This document shows positions 31,651 through 39,413 of a DNA stretch of 64,000 nt, piece by piece. The stretch lies in the NCBI RefSeq assembly GCF_943846705.1, contig NZ_OX044366.1, positions 2,542,001 to 2,606,000 of the forward strand. The letters are read 5' to 3'. Source of the DNA: an uncultured Pseudomonas sp. GTDB lineage: Bacteria; Pseudomonadota; Gammaproteobacteria; Pseudomonadales; Pseudomonadaceae. Under the pieces are notes generated by a model. It was not told the origin of the DNA. It did no database searches and saw nothing but the letters and a program-made list of their open reading frames with translations. The position numbers and the translations under genes are program-made. Each line of letters starts with the position of its first letter. Within the stretch, counting starts at the first letter, position 1.

Positions 31651-33525
31651 ATGGCCTTAACAGTTAACACCAACATTGCGTCGCTCAATACTCAGCGCAA
31701 CCTGACCAGCTCGTCGAATGCCCTGAACACCTCGCTGGAGCGCCTGTCCACCGGTTCGCGCATCAACAGCGCCAAAGACGACGCCGCCGGCCTGCAAATC
31801 TCCAATCGTCTGACCAGCCAGATCAGCGGCCTTAACGTGGCGGTGCGTAACGCCAACGACGGTATCTCTCTGTCGCAAACTGCTGAAGGTGCCCTGCAGC
31901 AGTCCACTAACCTGCTGCAGCGCATGCGTGACCTGTCCATTCAGTCCGCCAACGGCTCTAACAGCGACTCAGATCGCGCCTCGCTGCAGAAAGAAGTGTC
32001 TGCGCTGCAGAGTGAATTGACCCGAATCGCCGATACCACCACGTTTGGTGGTCGTAAGTTGCTTGATGGTTCGTTCGGTACCTCAAGTTTTCAAGTAGGC
32101 TCAAACGCGTTTGAAACTATCGACGTAACCTTGAAAAATGGCTCGGCCAGCGCAGTTGGCTCGTTCCAGACCAATAGTGCAACAGGCACAACTAATACTG
32201 CTAAAGTTGTTGATAACTTAGGTATACCCGGTGCCTTTGGTACTGCTACAACACCTGCAAGCTTGTTTGCCGCAGGTACGCTTTCTGTGGTTGGTGGTGG
32301 TCAAACTGCAGACATTTCGGTTGGTAGCACCGAGAGTGCCAAGTCGTTGGCCGCTAAGTTTGATGGCGCGATCCCTGGGCTTAGTGCTACGGCAAGAACA
32401 GTATTCACTGCGGATGTGGCTGTAAGTTCTGCTGATCAAAACTTAAATTTCACTGTGACTGTAGGCTCGCAAAATGTACAGCTGATCGGCGTCACATCTA
32501 CCCAAGATTTGGCCGATCAGCTCAATTCCAATGCCGCAAAACTGGGTATCAAGGCCAATGTCGACGACAAAGGCGCGCTTACGATCGAGTCTGGTTCGGG
32601 TGAAAACGTTACCTTTGGCGCTATTACTAATCAGGCTGGTGCAGCTGCTGCGACGGGCAGTATCAAGGTAAATGTTCAAGACTCTACAGGTGCATTTGCT
32701 ACTAGTGCCTCTAACCTGTCCTCTGGCGGTGGCACTGTCGTAGGTGCGCTGCAGCTTAACTCGCCGACTGCTTTTGCCGTCGCCAATAAAGCCGATACCG
32801 TAGCGACAACCAGTACAATCTTGAACTTTGCAAGCGCACTGGCAACTGACACAACCTTTTCCATAACTGATGGTACGAGCACTGCTACATTTAACGTAGG
32901 AGATTTTGTTGATGGAAACACTGCCGCGAATGAAACTGCCAACGCTAAAACTGTCTTTGATGGTCTTGTAAGCGCTGGGTTTAAAAACGTCTCACTAATT
33001 AAAGACCCTGCCGGTGACAGCGTCAGAATTGACTCAACGAGCGGGTTAACTTTTAGTGGTGTTGCTGGTGGTGCCCCTCAGCAGTCTGTATTGAACGCTG
33101 GCCAAACAGCATATGGCACTGAGGCCAACATTGCTGACGGAGTCGTAACAGCTAGTACAGCCACTACAGCTAACGCGAATCAGCTTTTCGGCAGCGCCAA
33201 AGCTACACTGGCGGCTGTTGACAAGGTAGACATCTCTTCGGCAGACGGTGCTCAACGTGCTTTGGCTGTGATTGATAACGCTTTGGCTTCTATCGATTCT
33301 CAGCGTGCTGATCTCGGTGCGGTACAGAACCGTTTCGACAATACCATCAACAACTTGCAGAATATTTCGGAGAATGCCTCGGCCGCCCGCAGCCGGATCA
33401 AAGACACCGACTACGCCGCAGAAACCGCTAACCTGTCGAAAAACCAGGTGCTGCAACAGGCCGGTACGGCGATTCTGGCCCAGGCCAAGCAGTTGCCGCA
33501 GGCTGTCCTTTCCCTGCTGCAGTAA
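31651..33525 (+). CDS. fliC: Flagellin FliC
   Basis: A 624-residue filament subunit. The N-terminal D0/D1 (ALTVNTNIASLNTQRNL, LSTGSRINSAKDDAAGLQI) and C-terminal D1/D0 (AETANLSKNQVLQQAGTAI ending in LSLLQ) are typical Pseudomonas flagellin. The LQRMRDLSIQSANG segment is the region recognised by TLR5 in related flagellins. The central part, about residues 135-535, is long, rich in Thr/Ala/Ser/Asp, and lower in G+C than the flanks, giving a large outer domain. The protein is longer than the roughly 390-490 residues I recall for P. aeruginosa a- and b-types. TTGGAGG precedes ATG 31651. Confidence 0.97.
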   Translation: MALTVNTNIASLNTQRNLTSSSNALNTSLERLSTGSRINSAKDDAAGLQISNRLTSQISGLNVAVRNANDGISLSQTAEGALQQSTNLLQRMRDLSIQSANGSNSDSDRASLQKEVSALQSELTRIADTTTFGGRKLLDGSFGTSSFQVGSNAFETIDVTLKNGSASAVGSFQTNSATGTTNTAKVVDNLGIPGAFGTATTPASLFAAGTLSVVGGGQTADISVGSTESAKSLAAKFDGAIPGLSATARTVFTADVAVSSADQNLNFTVTVGSQNVQLIGVTSTQDLADQLNSNAAKLGIKANVDDKGALTIESGSGENVTFGAITNQAGAAAATGSIKVNVQDSTGAFATSASNLSSGGGTVVGALQLNSPTAFAVANKADTVATTSTILNFASALATDTTFSITDGTSTATFNVGDFVDGNTAANETANAKTVFDGLVSAGFKNVSLIKDPAGDSVRIDSTSGLTFSGVAGGAPQQSVLNAGQTAYGTEANIADGVVTASTATTANANQLFGSAKATLAAVDKVDISSADGAQRALAVIDNALASIDSQRADLGAVQNRFDNTINNLQNISENASAARSRIKDTDYAAETANLSKNQVLQQAGTAILAQAKQLPQAVLSLLQ

Positions 33526-33545
33526 GCTGGGGTTGCAATAACGCA

Positions 33546-33575
33546 GGGAGGGCGGGGTGACCCGTCCTCCCTTTC
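33546..33575 (+). terminator. Terminator after fliC
   Basis: GGGAGGGCGGG / CCCGTCCTCCC stem (one G-U pair) with a GTGA loop, followed by TTT. Typical of highly expressed flagellin genes, with a short T-run. Confidence 0.8.
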
Positions 33576-33594
33576 CTCCATGGGAGGTTAGTGT

Positions 33595-33960
33595 ATGGAT
33601 ATTGCCAAACTTGCAACGATGCCGCAGCCAGCCACCAGTGCGCGTGAGCCGCTAGGTAGCAGCAAAAGTATCGAAGCCTCTGCACTTGAAGCGGTTGCAG
33701 CCCTAGCGGCGAACCAGCCAGAAGACCCAACGCTTGCGCGGCAGAGCCTAGACTCTGCCGTGGCAAGCATTTCTTCGTTTGTGCAAAGCGTACAACGCAG
33801 CCTGGATTTCAGTGTGGATGACAGCAGCGGTGAGGTGGTCGTCAAAGTGACGGACCGCGACTCCGGTGAGGTAATTCGTCAGCTGCCATCCGAAGAGGCC
33901 CTGCGCCTATCGGAACAGCTTGAATCGCTGCGCAGCTTGATGTTTGAAGCACGTGCCTGA
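33595..33960 (+). CDS. flaG: FlaG family flagellar protein
   Basis: A 121-residue FlaG-family protein. In other bacteria FlaG limits filament length or affects filament stability; its mechanism is not settled. The conserved C-terminal domain is visible as VQRSLDFSVDDSSGEVVVKV, then DRDSGEVIRQLPSEEAL, and ends in LMFEARA. The N-terminal 60 residues are Ala/Ser-rich and probably flexible. GGGAGG lies 9 bases before the ATG. It sits in its usual place between fliC and fliD. Confidence 0.92.
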   Translation: MDIAKLATMPQPATSAREPLGSSKSIEASALEAVAALAANQPEDPTLARQSLDSAVASISSFVQSVQRSLDFSVDDSSGEVVVKVTDRDSGEVIRQLPSEEALRLSEQLESLRSLMFEARA

Positions 33961-33976
33961 TGGCATGCTTCTTGGT
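33961..33976 (+). promoter_or_regulatory. Degenerate sigma-54-like site before fliD
   Basis: TGGCATG-CTTC-TTGG resembles a -24/-12 element, but the essential GC at -12 is GG here. fliD in P. aeruginosa is sigma-54 dependent, as I recall, so the place is right but the motif is imperfect. Confidence 0.35.
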
Positions 33977-33982
33977 TGTTTC

Positions 33983-34022
33983 GTCTGTAGGCGGGTAAAT
34001 CACCCACTGCAGACACTTTTTT
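33983..34022 (+). terminator. Hairpin with T-run between flaG and fliD
   Basis: GTCTG and GGGT pair with ACCC and CAGAC around an A/T loop with internal mismatches, followed by TTTTTT at 34017-34022. Probably an imperfect terminator for flaG or an attenuator for fliD. Confidence 0.6.
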
Positions 34023-34036
34023 GACGGAGGTTTGAC

Positions 34037-35509
34037 ATGGCAGGCATTACAGGTATCGGTTCGGGTATTGATATCGACAGTATCGTCAAGGCCATGGTCA
34101 ACGCCGAGCAAGCCCCCAAACAAGGCCAGTTGGCCAAATTGGAAAGCAAGACCACCACACAGCTGACCAACTTGGGTCAGCTCAAGGGGGCCATCAGCAG
34201 CTTTCAAACTGCCCTGGCTGCGCTCAACAGCCCATCGCAGTTTATGGCCCGCACGGCGTCCTCCAGCGACAGTAAAGTGCTGGCCGCTACAGCGAGCCAA
34301 AGCGCACCCGCCGGCAGCTATAAGCTAGAAGTGACCCAGCTCGCCAACAGCAGCAAGGTGGCGTTGGCCGCCGTGCCAAGTGTTGAGGGTACGAAGCTGT
34401 CTAGCGGCACCTTGACCATCAAGGTCGGTGCTGGCGATGTGCTGGATGTGGTGGTGGACTCGAGCAACAACACCCTGGCCGGGGTGCGTGATGCGATCAA
34501 CAAGGCGGGCAGCGGCGTGAGCGCCAGTATTGTTACCGATGATCAAGGTTCACGGTTGGTGCTCAGTGGCAGCAAATCGGGCGACGGTAATGACATCACT
34601 GTCAGCGTTGTCGGTGGCGCCGCCGAAGCGGGTCAAACTGCGCTGAGTAAACTGGCTTTTTCTGGTAATGCTGTCGCCCCGGATGCGACAGATTCTACGG
34701 CCTACCCGGACGGTACCAGCGACGCTAACTATATCGCTGACATGCAGACCTTTAATGCGTCTGGCAAGGTCATTACGGCGGCGCAAAGCTCGAAGATGAC
34801 GGTCGATGGCCTGAGCATTACCCGTGATTCCAACACCATCGACAAAGTGATTGATGGCGTGAGCTTGAACCTAAAAACCCTAGGCACCAGCACGCTGACG
34901 GTTGCCCAGGATCAGGCTGGCGTTAAGGCCAACGTGCAAAAATTTGCCGATGCTTACAACACCATGATTGGCTTTATTAACTCGGCCACTAAGGTGACCG
35001 TGGTTAATGACACCTCAGCCCCCGTGACCGGTGCATTGCTGGGCGATAGCTCGGTGCGCTCATTGGTCAATATGGTGCGCGGTGAGCTCACCGCAGTGCA
35101 GGGCGATGGCGCTTTTCGGGTGCTAGCTGATCTTGGCGTGACCACGCAGAAAGACGGTACCTTGAAGGTCGATTCGACTATTTTGGGTAAGGCCGTTAGC
35201 GCTGACTTTGACGGTATCGCTGGGTATTTCACCGGTGACACCGGTTTGGCTGCGCGGCTATCGAGCAAGCTGGCGGGCTACACCGAAGGCGGCGGTATCC
35301 TTGAGCAGCGCACAGATTCGTTGCAGGCCACCTTGAACAAGGTCGACAAACAGAAAACTGATTTGGCAACGCGAATGACCGCCCTTACTGAGCGTCTGTA
35401 TTCGCAATACAACGCCATGGATGCTCTGGTCGGTCAGTTAAAGACCACCAGCGATAGCCTGACGTCGTTGTTTGAAAACATGCCCGGTGTTGTTAGCAAT
35501 AATAAATAA
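34037..35509 (+). CDS. fliD: Flagellar filament cap protein FliD (HAP2)
   Basis: A 490-residue cap that folds and inserts flagellin at the tip and in Pseudomonas also contributes to mucin adhesion. The N-terminus ITGIGSGIDIDSIVKAMVNA is the HAP2 signature. The C-terminal helix region includes QKTDLATRMTALTERLYSQY and ends SLFENMPGVVSNNK. GACGGAGG precedes the ATG. The order fliC-flaG-fliD-fliS is conserved. A FliA promoter for fliS lies in the following gap. Confidence 0.95.
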   Translation: MAGITGIGSGIDIDSIVKAMVNAEQAPKQGQLAKLESKTTTQLTNLGQLKGAISSFQTALAALNSPSQFMARTASSSDSKVLAATASQSAPAGSYKLEVTQLANSSKVALAAVPSVEGTKLSSGTLTIKVGAGDVLDVVVDSSNNTLAGVRDAINKAGSGVSASIVTDDQGSRLVLSGSKSGDGNDITVSVVGGAAEAGQTALSKLAFSGNAVAPDATDSTAYPDGTSDANYIADMQTFNASGKVITAAQSSKMTVDGLSITRDSNTIDKVIDGVSLNLKTLGTSTLTVAQDQAGVKANVQKFADAYNTMIGFINSATKVTVVNDTSAPVTGALLGDSSVRSLVNMVRGELTAVQGDGAFRVLADLGVTTQKDGTLKVDSTILGKAVSADFDGIAGYFTGDTGLAARLSSKLAGYTEGGGILEQRTDSLQATLNKVDKQKTDLATRMTALTERLYSQYNAMDALVGQLKTTSDSLTSLFENMPGVVSNNK

Positions 35510-35538
35510 CGTTTTTCACTAAAACTTAAATCTACCTG

Positions 35539-35565
35539 TAAAGCTCAGCCCTTCGTTGCCGATAC
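35539..35565 (+). promoter_or_regulatory. Sigma-28 (FliA) promoter of fliS
   Basis: TAAAGCTC-N11-GCCGATAC has the same -35 and -10 sequences and spacing as the fliC promoter. It lies 35 bp upstream of the fliS ATG. Confidence 0.88.
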
Positions 35566-35599
35566 ATAGATCAGTAGCGATTAACGAGGAGAGCTCCCC

Positions 35600-35977
35600 A
35601 TGAATGCCATGACCGCCATGAAGCAGTACCAGCGTGTAAGCGTGCACAGTGAAGTGTTCGAGGCCAGCCCACATCGTTTGATCCAGATGTTGATGGACGG
35701 TGCTCTTCAGCGTATCGCCCAGGCCCGTGTTGCTATTCAGCGCGAGAAATTGGCTGAGAAAGGTGAGCTAATCGGCAAGTCTATTTCGATTATTGGCGGC
35801 CTGCGCGAGCCACTAGACCATGAGGTTGGTGGTGAGCTTTCGAAAAACCTCGACAGCCTCTACGAGTACATGATCAGCCGTTTGCTGGAAGCCAACCGTG
35901 GTAATGACATGGCGATTCTGGATGAGGTTTCTGGCCTGCTGCGTGAAGTTAAATCCGGTTGGGACGCAATTGGTTAG
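35600..35977 (+). CDS. fliS: Flagellin export chaperone FliS
   Basis: A 125-residue four-helix chaperone that binds the flagellin C-terminus and prevents premature polymerisation in the cytoplasm. The family signature is seen in MKQYQRVSVHSEVFEASPHR and LIQMLMDGALQRIAQARVAI. LYEYMISRLLEANRGND is the third conserved block. CGAGGAGAG precedes the ATG. It is followed by a small FliT-like gene 32 bp downstream. Confidence 0.95.
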   Translation: MNAMTAMKQYQRVSVHSEVFEASPHRLIQMLMDGALQRIAQARVAIQREKLAEKGELIGKSISIIGGLREPLDHEVGGELSKNLDSLYEYMISRLLEANRGNDMAILDEVSGLLREVKSGWDAIG

Positions 35978-36009
35978 TCATCCAGTTTGATGCTTAAAGG
36001 AACGTACCC

Positions 36010-36306
36010 ATGACTTCGACAGTCCAGCGTCTCGAAACAACCGGCAGTGCGCTGCGTAGCGCCTTGGCGAATCATGACTGGGCGGCTATTGGCGAGCTGG
36101 ATTTGCAGTGCCGCCAGGCGGTGGACGAGGCCATGCTTGAGTCTGCCAGTGACGAAGACGCCCTGCGTGCGCGGATGCAGGAGCTGCTCGACCTGTATCG
36201 TGAGCTGGTCAGCGTCTGCCAGGCCGAGCAGCAGCGTTTGGCTCAAGAGTTGGTTCAGCTGAACCAGTCGCAACAAGGCGCCAAGGTGTATCAGCTGTTT
36301 GGTTGA
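36010..36306 (+). CDS. FliT-like / second FliS-type flagellar chaperone
   Basis: A 98-residue mostly helical protein. In P. aeruginosa the gene in this position (between fliS and fleQ) is a small protein often called FliS' or FliT-like, proposed to be a chaperone for FliD. This product begins MTSTVQRLETTGSALRSALA and is rich in Gln, Glu and Leu with heptad-like spacing. Few residues are diagnostic, so the name rests mainly on position. AAAGGAACG precedes the ATG. A GCGCGC-TGAT-GCGCGC hairpin (36319-36334) without a T-run follows it. Confidence 0.75.
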   Translation: MTSTVQRLETTGSALRSALANHDWAAIGELDLQCRQAVDEAMLESASDEDALRARMQELLDLYRELVSVCQAEQQRLAQELVQLNQSQQGAKVYQLFG

Positions 36307-36432
36307 CCCTTCCCCCGAGCGCGCTGATGCGCGCGTTCGCATGACCCTCCACAAATCTTCCCCATATATTTGTATGCTTTTTGAGCGGTTCAAGGCGAAT
36401 CGTTCAGAAGTTGGGCTAGCCACGCCATAAAA

Positions 36433-36461
36433 TTGACATAGAACAAAAAATTGACTTTACT
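36433..36461 (+). promoter_or_regulatory. Sigma-70-type promoter of fleQ
   Basis: TTGACA (36433-36438), a 17-bp spacer, then TTTACT (36456-36461). Perfect -35, optimal spacing, 4 of 6 at -10. Consistent with fleQ being the class I gene transcribed by housekeeping sigma factor. Confidence 0.7.
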
Positions 36462-36539
36462 ACCGACCAATTGCCGTCGCAGGGTTGCGTTGTATTGGGC
36501 GGCGGGTGCGTTATTCACTCCAGGATCAGAAAATAAATT

Positions 36540-38012
36540 ATGTGGCGTGAAACCAAAATTCTCCTGATTGACGATAACAGCGAGCGCCGTCGTGATTTGG
36601 CGGTCATTCTGAATTTTCTGGGTGAAGACCATCTGGCCAGTGACAGCCAGGGCTGGCAGCAGGCCGTGGCAGGCCTAGAGTCGAGCCGTGAGGTGCTCAG
36701 CGTGTTGCTGGGGGACGTCTCTGCCAAGGGCGGTGTGCTGGGCATGCTCAAGCAGTTGGCCGAGTGGGATGAGTTCCTGCCGGCGCTCTTGCTTGACGAG
36801 CAGGTGGCTGCCGAGTGGCCGGAAGATAAGCGCCGCAGTGTGTTGGCCAGCCTGGAAATGCCGCTGAGTTACAACAAGCTGCTCGACTCGCTGCACCGTG
36901 CCCAGGTGTACCGCGAAATGTATGACCAGGCCCGCGAGCGCGGCCGTCAGCGCGAGACCAATTTGTTCCGCAGTCTGGTTGGCACCAGTCGGGCCATTCA
37001 GCATGTGCGAAAGATGATGCAGCAGGTCGCCGATACCGAGGCCAGCGTGCTGATCCTTGGTGAGTCGGGCACCGGTAAGGAAGTGGTCGCGCGCAACCTG
37101 CATTACCACTCCAAGCGCCGTGAAGGGCCCTTTGTGCCAGTCAACTGCGGGGCGATTCCTGCTGAGTTGCTGGAGAGCGAGTTGTTCGGTCACGAGAAGG
37201 GCGCGTTTACCGGGGCTATCACCAGCCGTGCCGGGCGTTTCGAGTTGGCCAGCGGCGGTACGCTGTTTCTCGACGAAATCGGCGACATGCCGCTGCCCAT
37301 GCAGGTAAAGCTGCTGCGGGTATTGCAGGAGCGCACTTTTGAGCGAGTGGGCAGCAACAAAACCCAGCATGCCGATGTGCGGATTATTGCCGCCACGCAC
37401 AAGAACCTTGAGCAGATGATCGAGGAGGGTAGCTTCCGTGAAGACCTGTATTACCGCCTGAATGTATTCCCGATCGAGATGGCCCCGTTGCGTGAGCGCA
37501 TCGAGGACATTCCGCTGCTGATGAATGAACTGATTTCACGCATGGAGTTCGAGAAACGCGGCTCCATTCGCTTCAACTCGGCGGCCATCATGTCGCTGTG
37601 TCAGCATGACTGGGCGGGTAACGTGCGCGAGCTGGCCAACCTGGTCGAGCGTATGGCGATCATGCATCCCTATGGCGTGATTGGTGTCGGCGAGTTGCCG
37701 AAGAAATTTCGCCATGTAGATGATGAAGATGAACACATGGTCGCCAGCCTGCGTGATGACATCGATGAGCGCGCCACCCTCGTTGCGGGTTTGCCGGTTA
37801 TTGGCGCAACAGCCATGTTGCCGCCAGAAGGGTTGGACCTGAAGGACTACTTGGGCAACCTTGAGCAAGGCCTGATCCAGCAAGCCTTGGATGACGCCAA
37901 TGGCGTGGTGGCGCGTGCTGCCGAGCGTTTGCGTATTCGTCGCACCACGCTGGTGGAGAAAATGCGCAAATACGGCATGAGCCGGCGTGATGACGAGGGA
38001 CAGGACGACTGA
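36540..38012 (+). CDS. fleQ: Flagellar master regulator and c-di-GMP receptor FleQ
   Basis: A 490-residue enhancer-binding protein that activates sigma-54 flagellar promoters and, with c-di-GMP, switches to biofilm genes. The N-terminal receiver-like domain (about 5-120) is degenerate and lacks a normal phospho-acceptor site. The AAA+ domain has Walker A GESGTGKE at 174-181, GAFTGA at 221-226 for sigma-54 contact, and LFLDEIGDMP as Walker B. The C-terminal Fis-type helix-turn-helix is near 455-480. No strong Shine-Dalgarno lies close to the ATG. The sigma-54 promoters at flgB, flgF and fleS in this window are its expected targets. Confidence 0.97.
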   Translation: MWRETKILLIDDNSERRRDLAVILNFLGEDHLASDSQGWQQAVAGLESSREVLSVLLGDVSAKGGVLGMLKQLAEWDEFLPALLLDEQVAAEWPEDKRRSVLASLEMPLSYNKLLDSLHRAQVYREMYDQARERGRQRETNLFRSLVGTSRAIQHVRKMMQQVADTEASVLILGESGTGKEVVARNLHYHSKRREGPFVPVNCGAIPAELLESELFGHEKGAFTGAITSRAGRFELASGGTLFLDEIGDMPLPMQVKLLRVLQERTFERVGSNKTQHADVRIIAATHKNLEQMIEEGSFREDLYYRLNVFPIEMAPLRERIEDIPLLMNELISRMEFEKRGSIRFNSAAIMSLCQHDWAGNVRELANLVERMAIMHPYGVIGVGELPKKFRHVDDEDEHMVASLRDDIDERATLVAGLPVIGATAMLPPEGLDLKDYLGNLEQGLIQQALDDANGVVARAAERLRIRRTTLVEKMRKYGMSRRDDEGQDD

Positions 38013-38059
38013 GGTCGTCTGTCTGCACTCGTCAGCGACTTGGCGTTTGCCCAACTAAT

Positions 38060-38098
38060 AAAGCCGAAGGTTTGACGCCGCCTTCGGCTTTGTTTTTT
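38060..38098 (+). terminator. Terminator after fleQ
   Basis: AAAGCCGAAGG (38060-38070) / CCTTCGGCTTT (38081-38091), then GTTTTTT. Separates fleQ from the fleS promoter. Confidence 0.92.
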
Positions 38099-38127
38099 AG
38101 GGTGTTGATTCTAAAGGATATTTTTTC

Positions 38128-38142
38128 CGGCACGGGTATTGC
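38128..38142 (+). promoter_or_regulatory. Sigma-54 promoter of fleSR
   Basis: CGGCACG-GGTA-TTGC matches the -24/-12 consensus except for the first base. It lies about 55 bp upstream of the fleS ATG. FleQ activation of fleSR is established in P. aeruginosa. Confidence 0.85.
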
Positions 38143-38195
38143 TATCTCTCTTGCAACTGACTGTCTTATGACGGCTCGCCGCGCGAGAGAGAAGC

Positions 38196-39407
38196 ATGAA
38201 CGCCAACCTGCAACGCCCCAATGATTCCGACGTGCCAGCAATCCCTGCAGAGCAGGCCAGCCGTGCAGGGCTTGAACAGACGTTTGCCTTATTCAACCAG
38301 ATGTCGACCCAGCTCAACGCCTCCTACAGCATGTTGGAGGCGCGGGTAACCGAGCTTAAAGGCCAGCTGGCGTTGGTCAGCGCTCAGCGTATGCAGGAGT
38401 TGGCAGAGAAAGAGCGTCTGGCTAACCGCTTGCAAAGCCTGTTGGATCTGTTGCCCGGCGGCGTGATCGTTATCGACGGCCAGGGCGTGGTGCGTGAAGC
38501 CAACCCGGTGGCGCGCAGTCTGTTGGGTCGGCCTTTGGTCGGTATGTTGTGGCGCGAAGTCATCGCCCGCAACTTTGCCCCGCGTGAAGACGATGGCCAT
38601 GAAATTTCCCTGAAAGATGGCCGGCGCCTGTCAATTGCTACCCGCTCACTGCATGCCGAGCCGGGCCAGCTGGTATTGCTCACCGACCTGACAGAAACCC
38701 GGCGCTTGCAGGATCAACTGTCGCGCCACGAGCGCTTGTCGGCTTTGGGGCGCATGGTCGCGTCGCTGGCGCATCAGATTCGTACGCCGCTGTCCGCTGC
38801 GCTGCTATACGCCAGCCACCTGACCGAGCAAGTGCTGCCGGCTGAACAACAGCAACGCTTTGCCGGTCGCCTGAAAGAGCGCCTGCACGAGCTGGAGCAT
38901 CAGGTGCGTGACATGCTGATCTTCGCCCGTGGCGATTTGCCGTTACCGGATCGCCTGGCCCCCAACGCGCTGTTCGCGGCGCTGCGCAGTGCCGCGGAAC
39001 CGCACGTGCTGGGCATGCAGGTGCGCTGGCAGTGCGACAGCCGTGTCGGTGAGCTGCTGTGCAACCGCGACACCTTAGTTGGCACGGTACTCAACCTTAT
39101 CGAGAACGCGATTCAGGCGGGCGGCCGTGAAGCGCAATTGAAAATTCATCTGTATCAGCGCGGCGATAACCTGCGCCTGTGCGTAAGTGACAACGGTCCC
39201 GGCATCGACAGCGTCACGTTGGCTCGGCTGGGCGAACCCTTCTTCACCACTAAAACCACCGGCACCGGGCTTGGCCTGGCCGTGGTCAAGGCAGTGGCGC
39301 GCGCCCATCAGGGCGATGTGCAACTGCGTTCGCGGCTGGGACGTGGCACCTGCGCCATTATTACCTTGCCGCTACTCGGTGCCGTGCACCCGTTGATTCA
39401 GGAGTAA
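38196..39407 (+). CDS. fleS: Flagellar two-component sensor kinase FleS
   Basis: A 403-residue histidine kinase without membrane segments, so cytoplasmic. A coiled region (about 40-80) leads to a PAS domain (about 85-165). The phospho-acceptor is His193 in SLAHQIRTPLSAAL. The ATPase domain has LIENAIQAGG (N box), DNGPGID (G1) and TGTGLGLAVVKAVARAH (G2). It phosphorylates FleR to switch on the next tier of flagellar genes. The fleR ATG follows 7 bp after its stop codon. Confidence 0.95.
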   Translation: MNANLQRPNDSDVPAIPAEQASRAGLEQTFALFNQMSTQLNASYSMLEARVTELKGQLALVSAQRMQELAEKERLANRLQSLLDLLPGGVIVIDGQGVVREANPVARSLLGRPLVGMLWREVIARNFAPREDDGHEISLKDGRRLSIATRSLHAEPGQLVLLTDLTETRRLQDQLSRHERLSALGRMVASLAHQIRTPLSAALLYASHLTEQVLPAEQQQRFAGRLKERLHELEHQVRDMLIFARGDLPLPDRLAPNALFAALRSAAEPHVLGMQVRWQCDSRVGELLCNRDTLVGTVLNLIENAIQAGGREAQLKIHLYQRGDNLRLCVSDNGPGIDSVTLARLGEPFFTTKTTGTGLGLAVVKAVARAHQGDVQLRSRLGRGTCAIITLPLLGAVHPLIQE

Positions 39408-39413
39408 CCCGCC

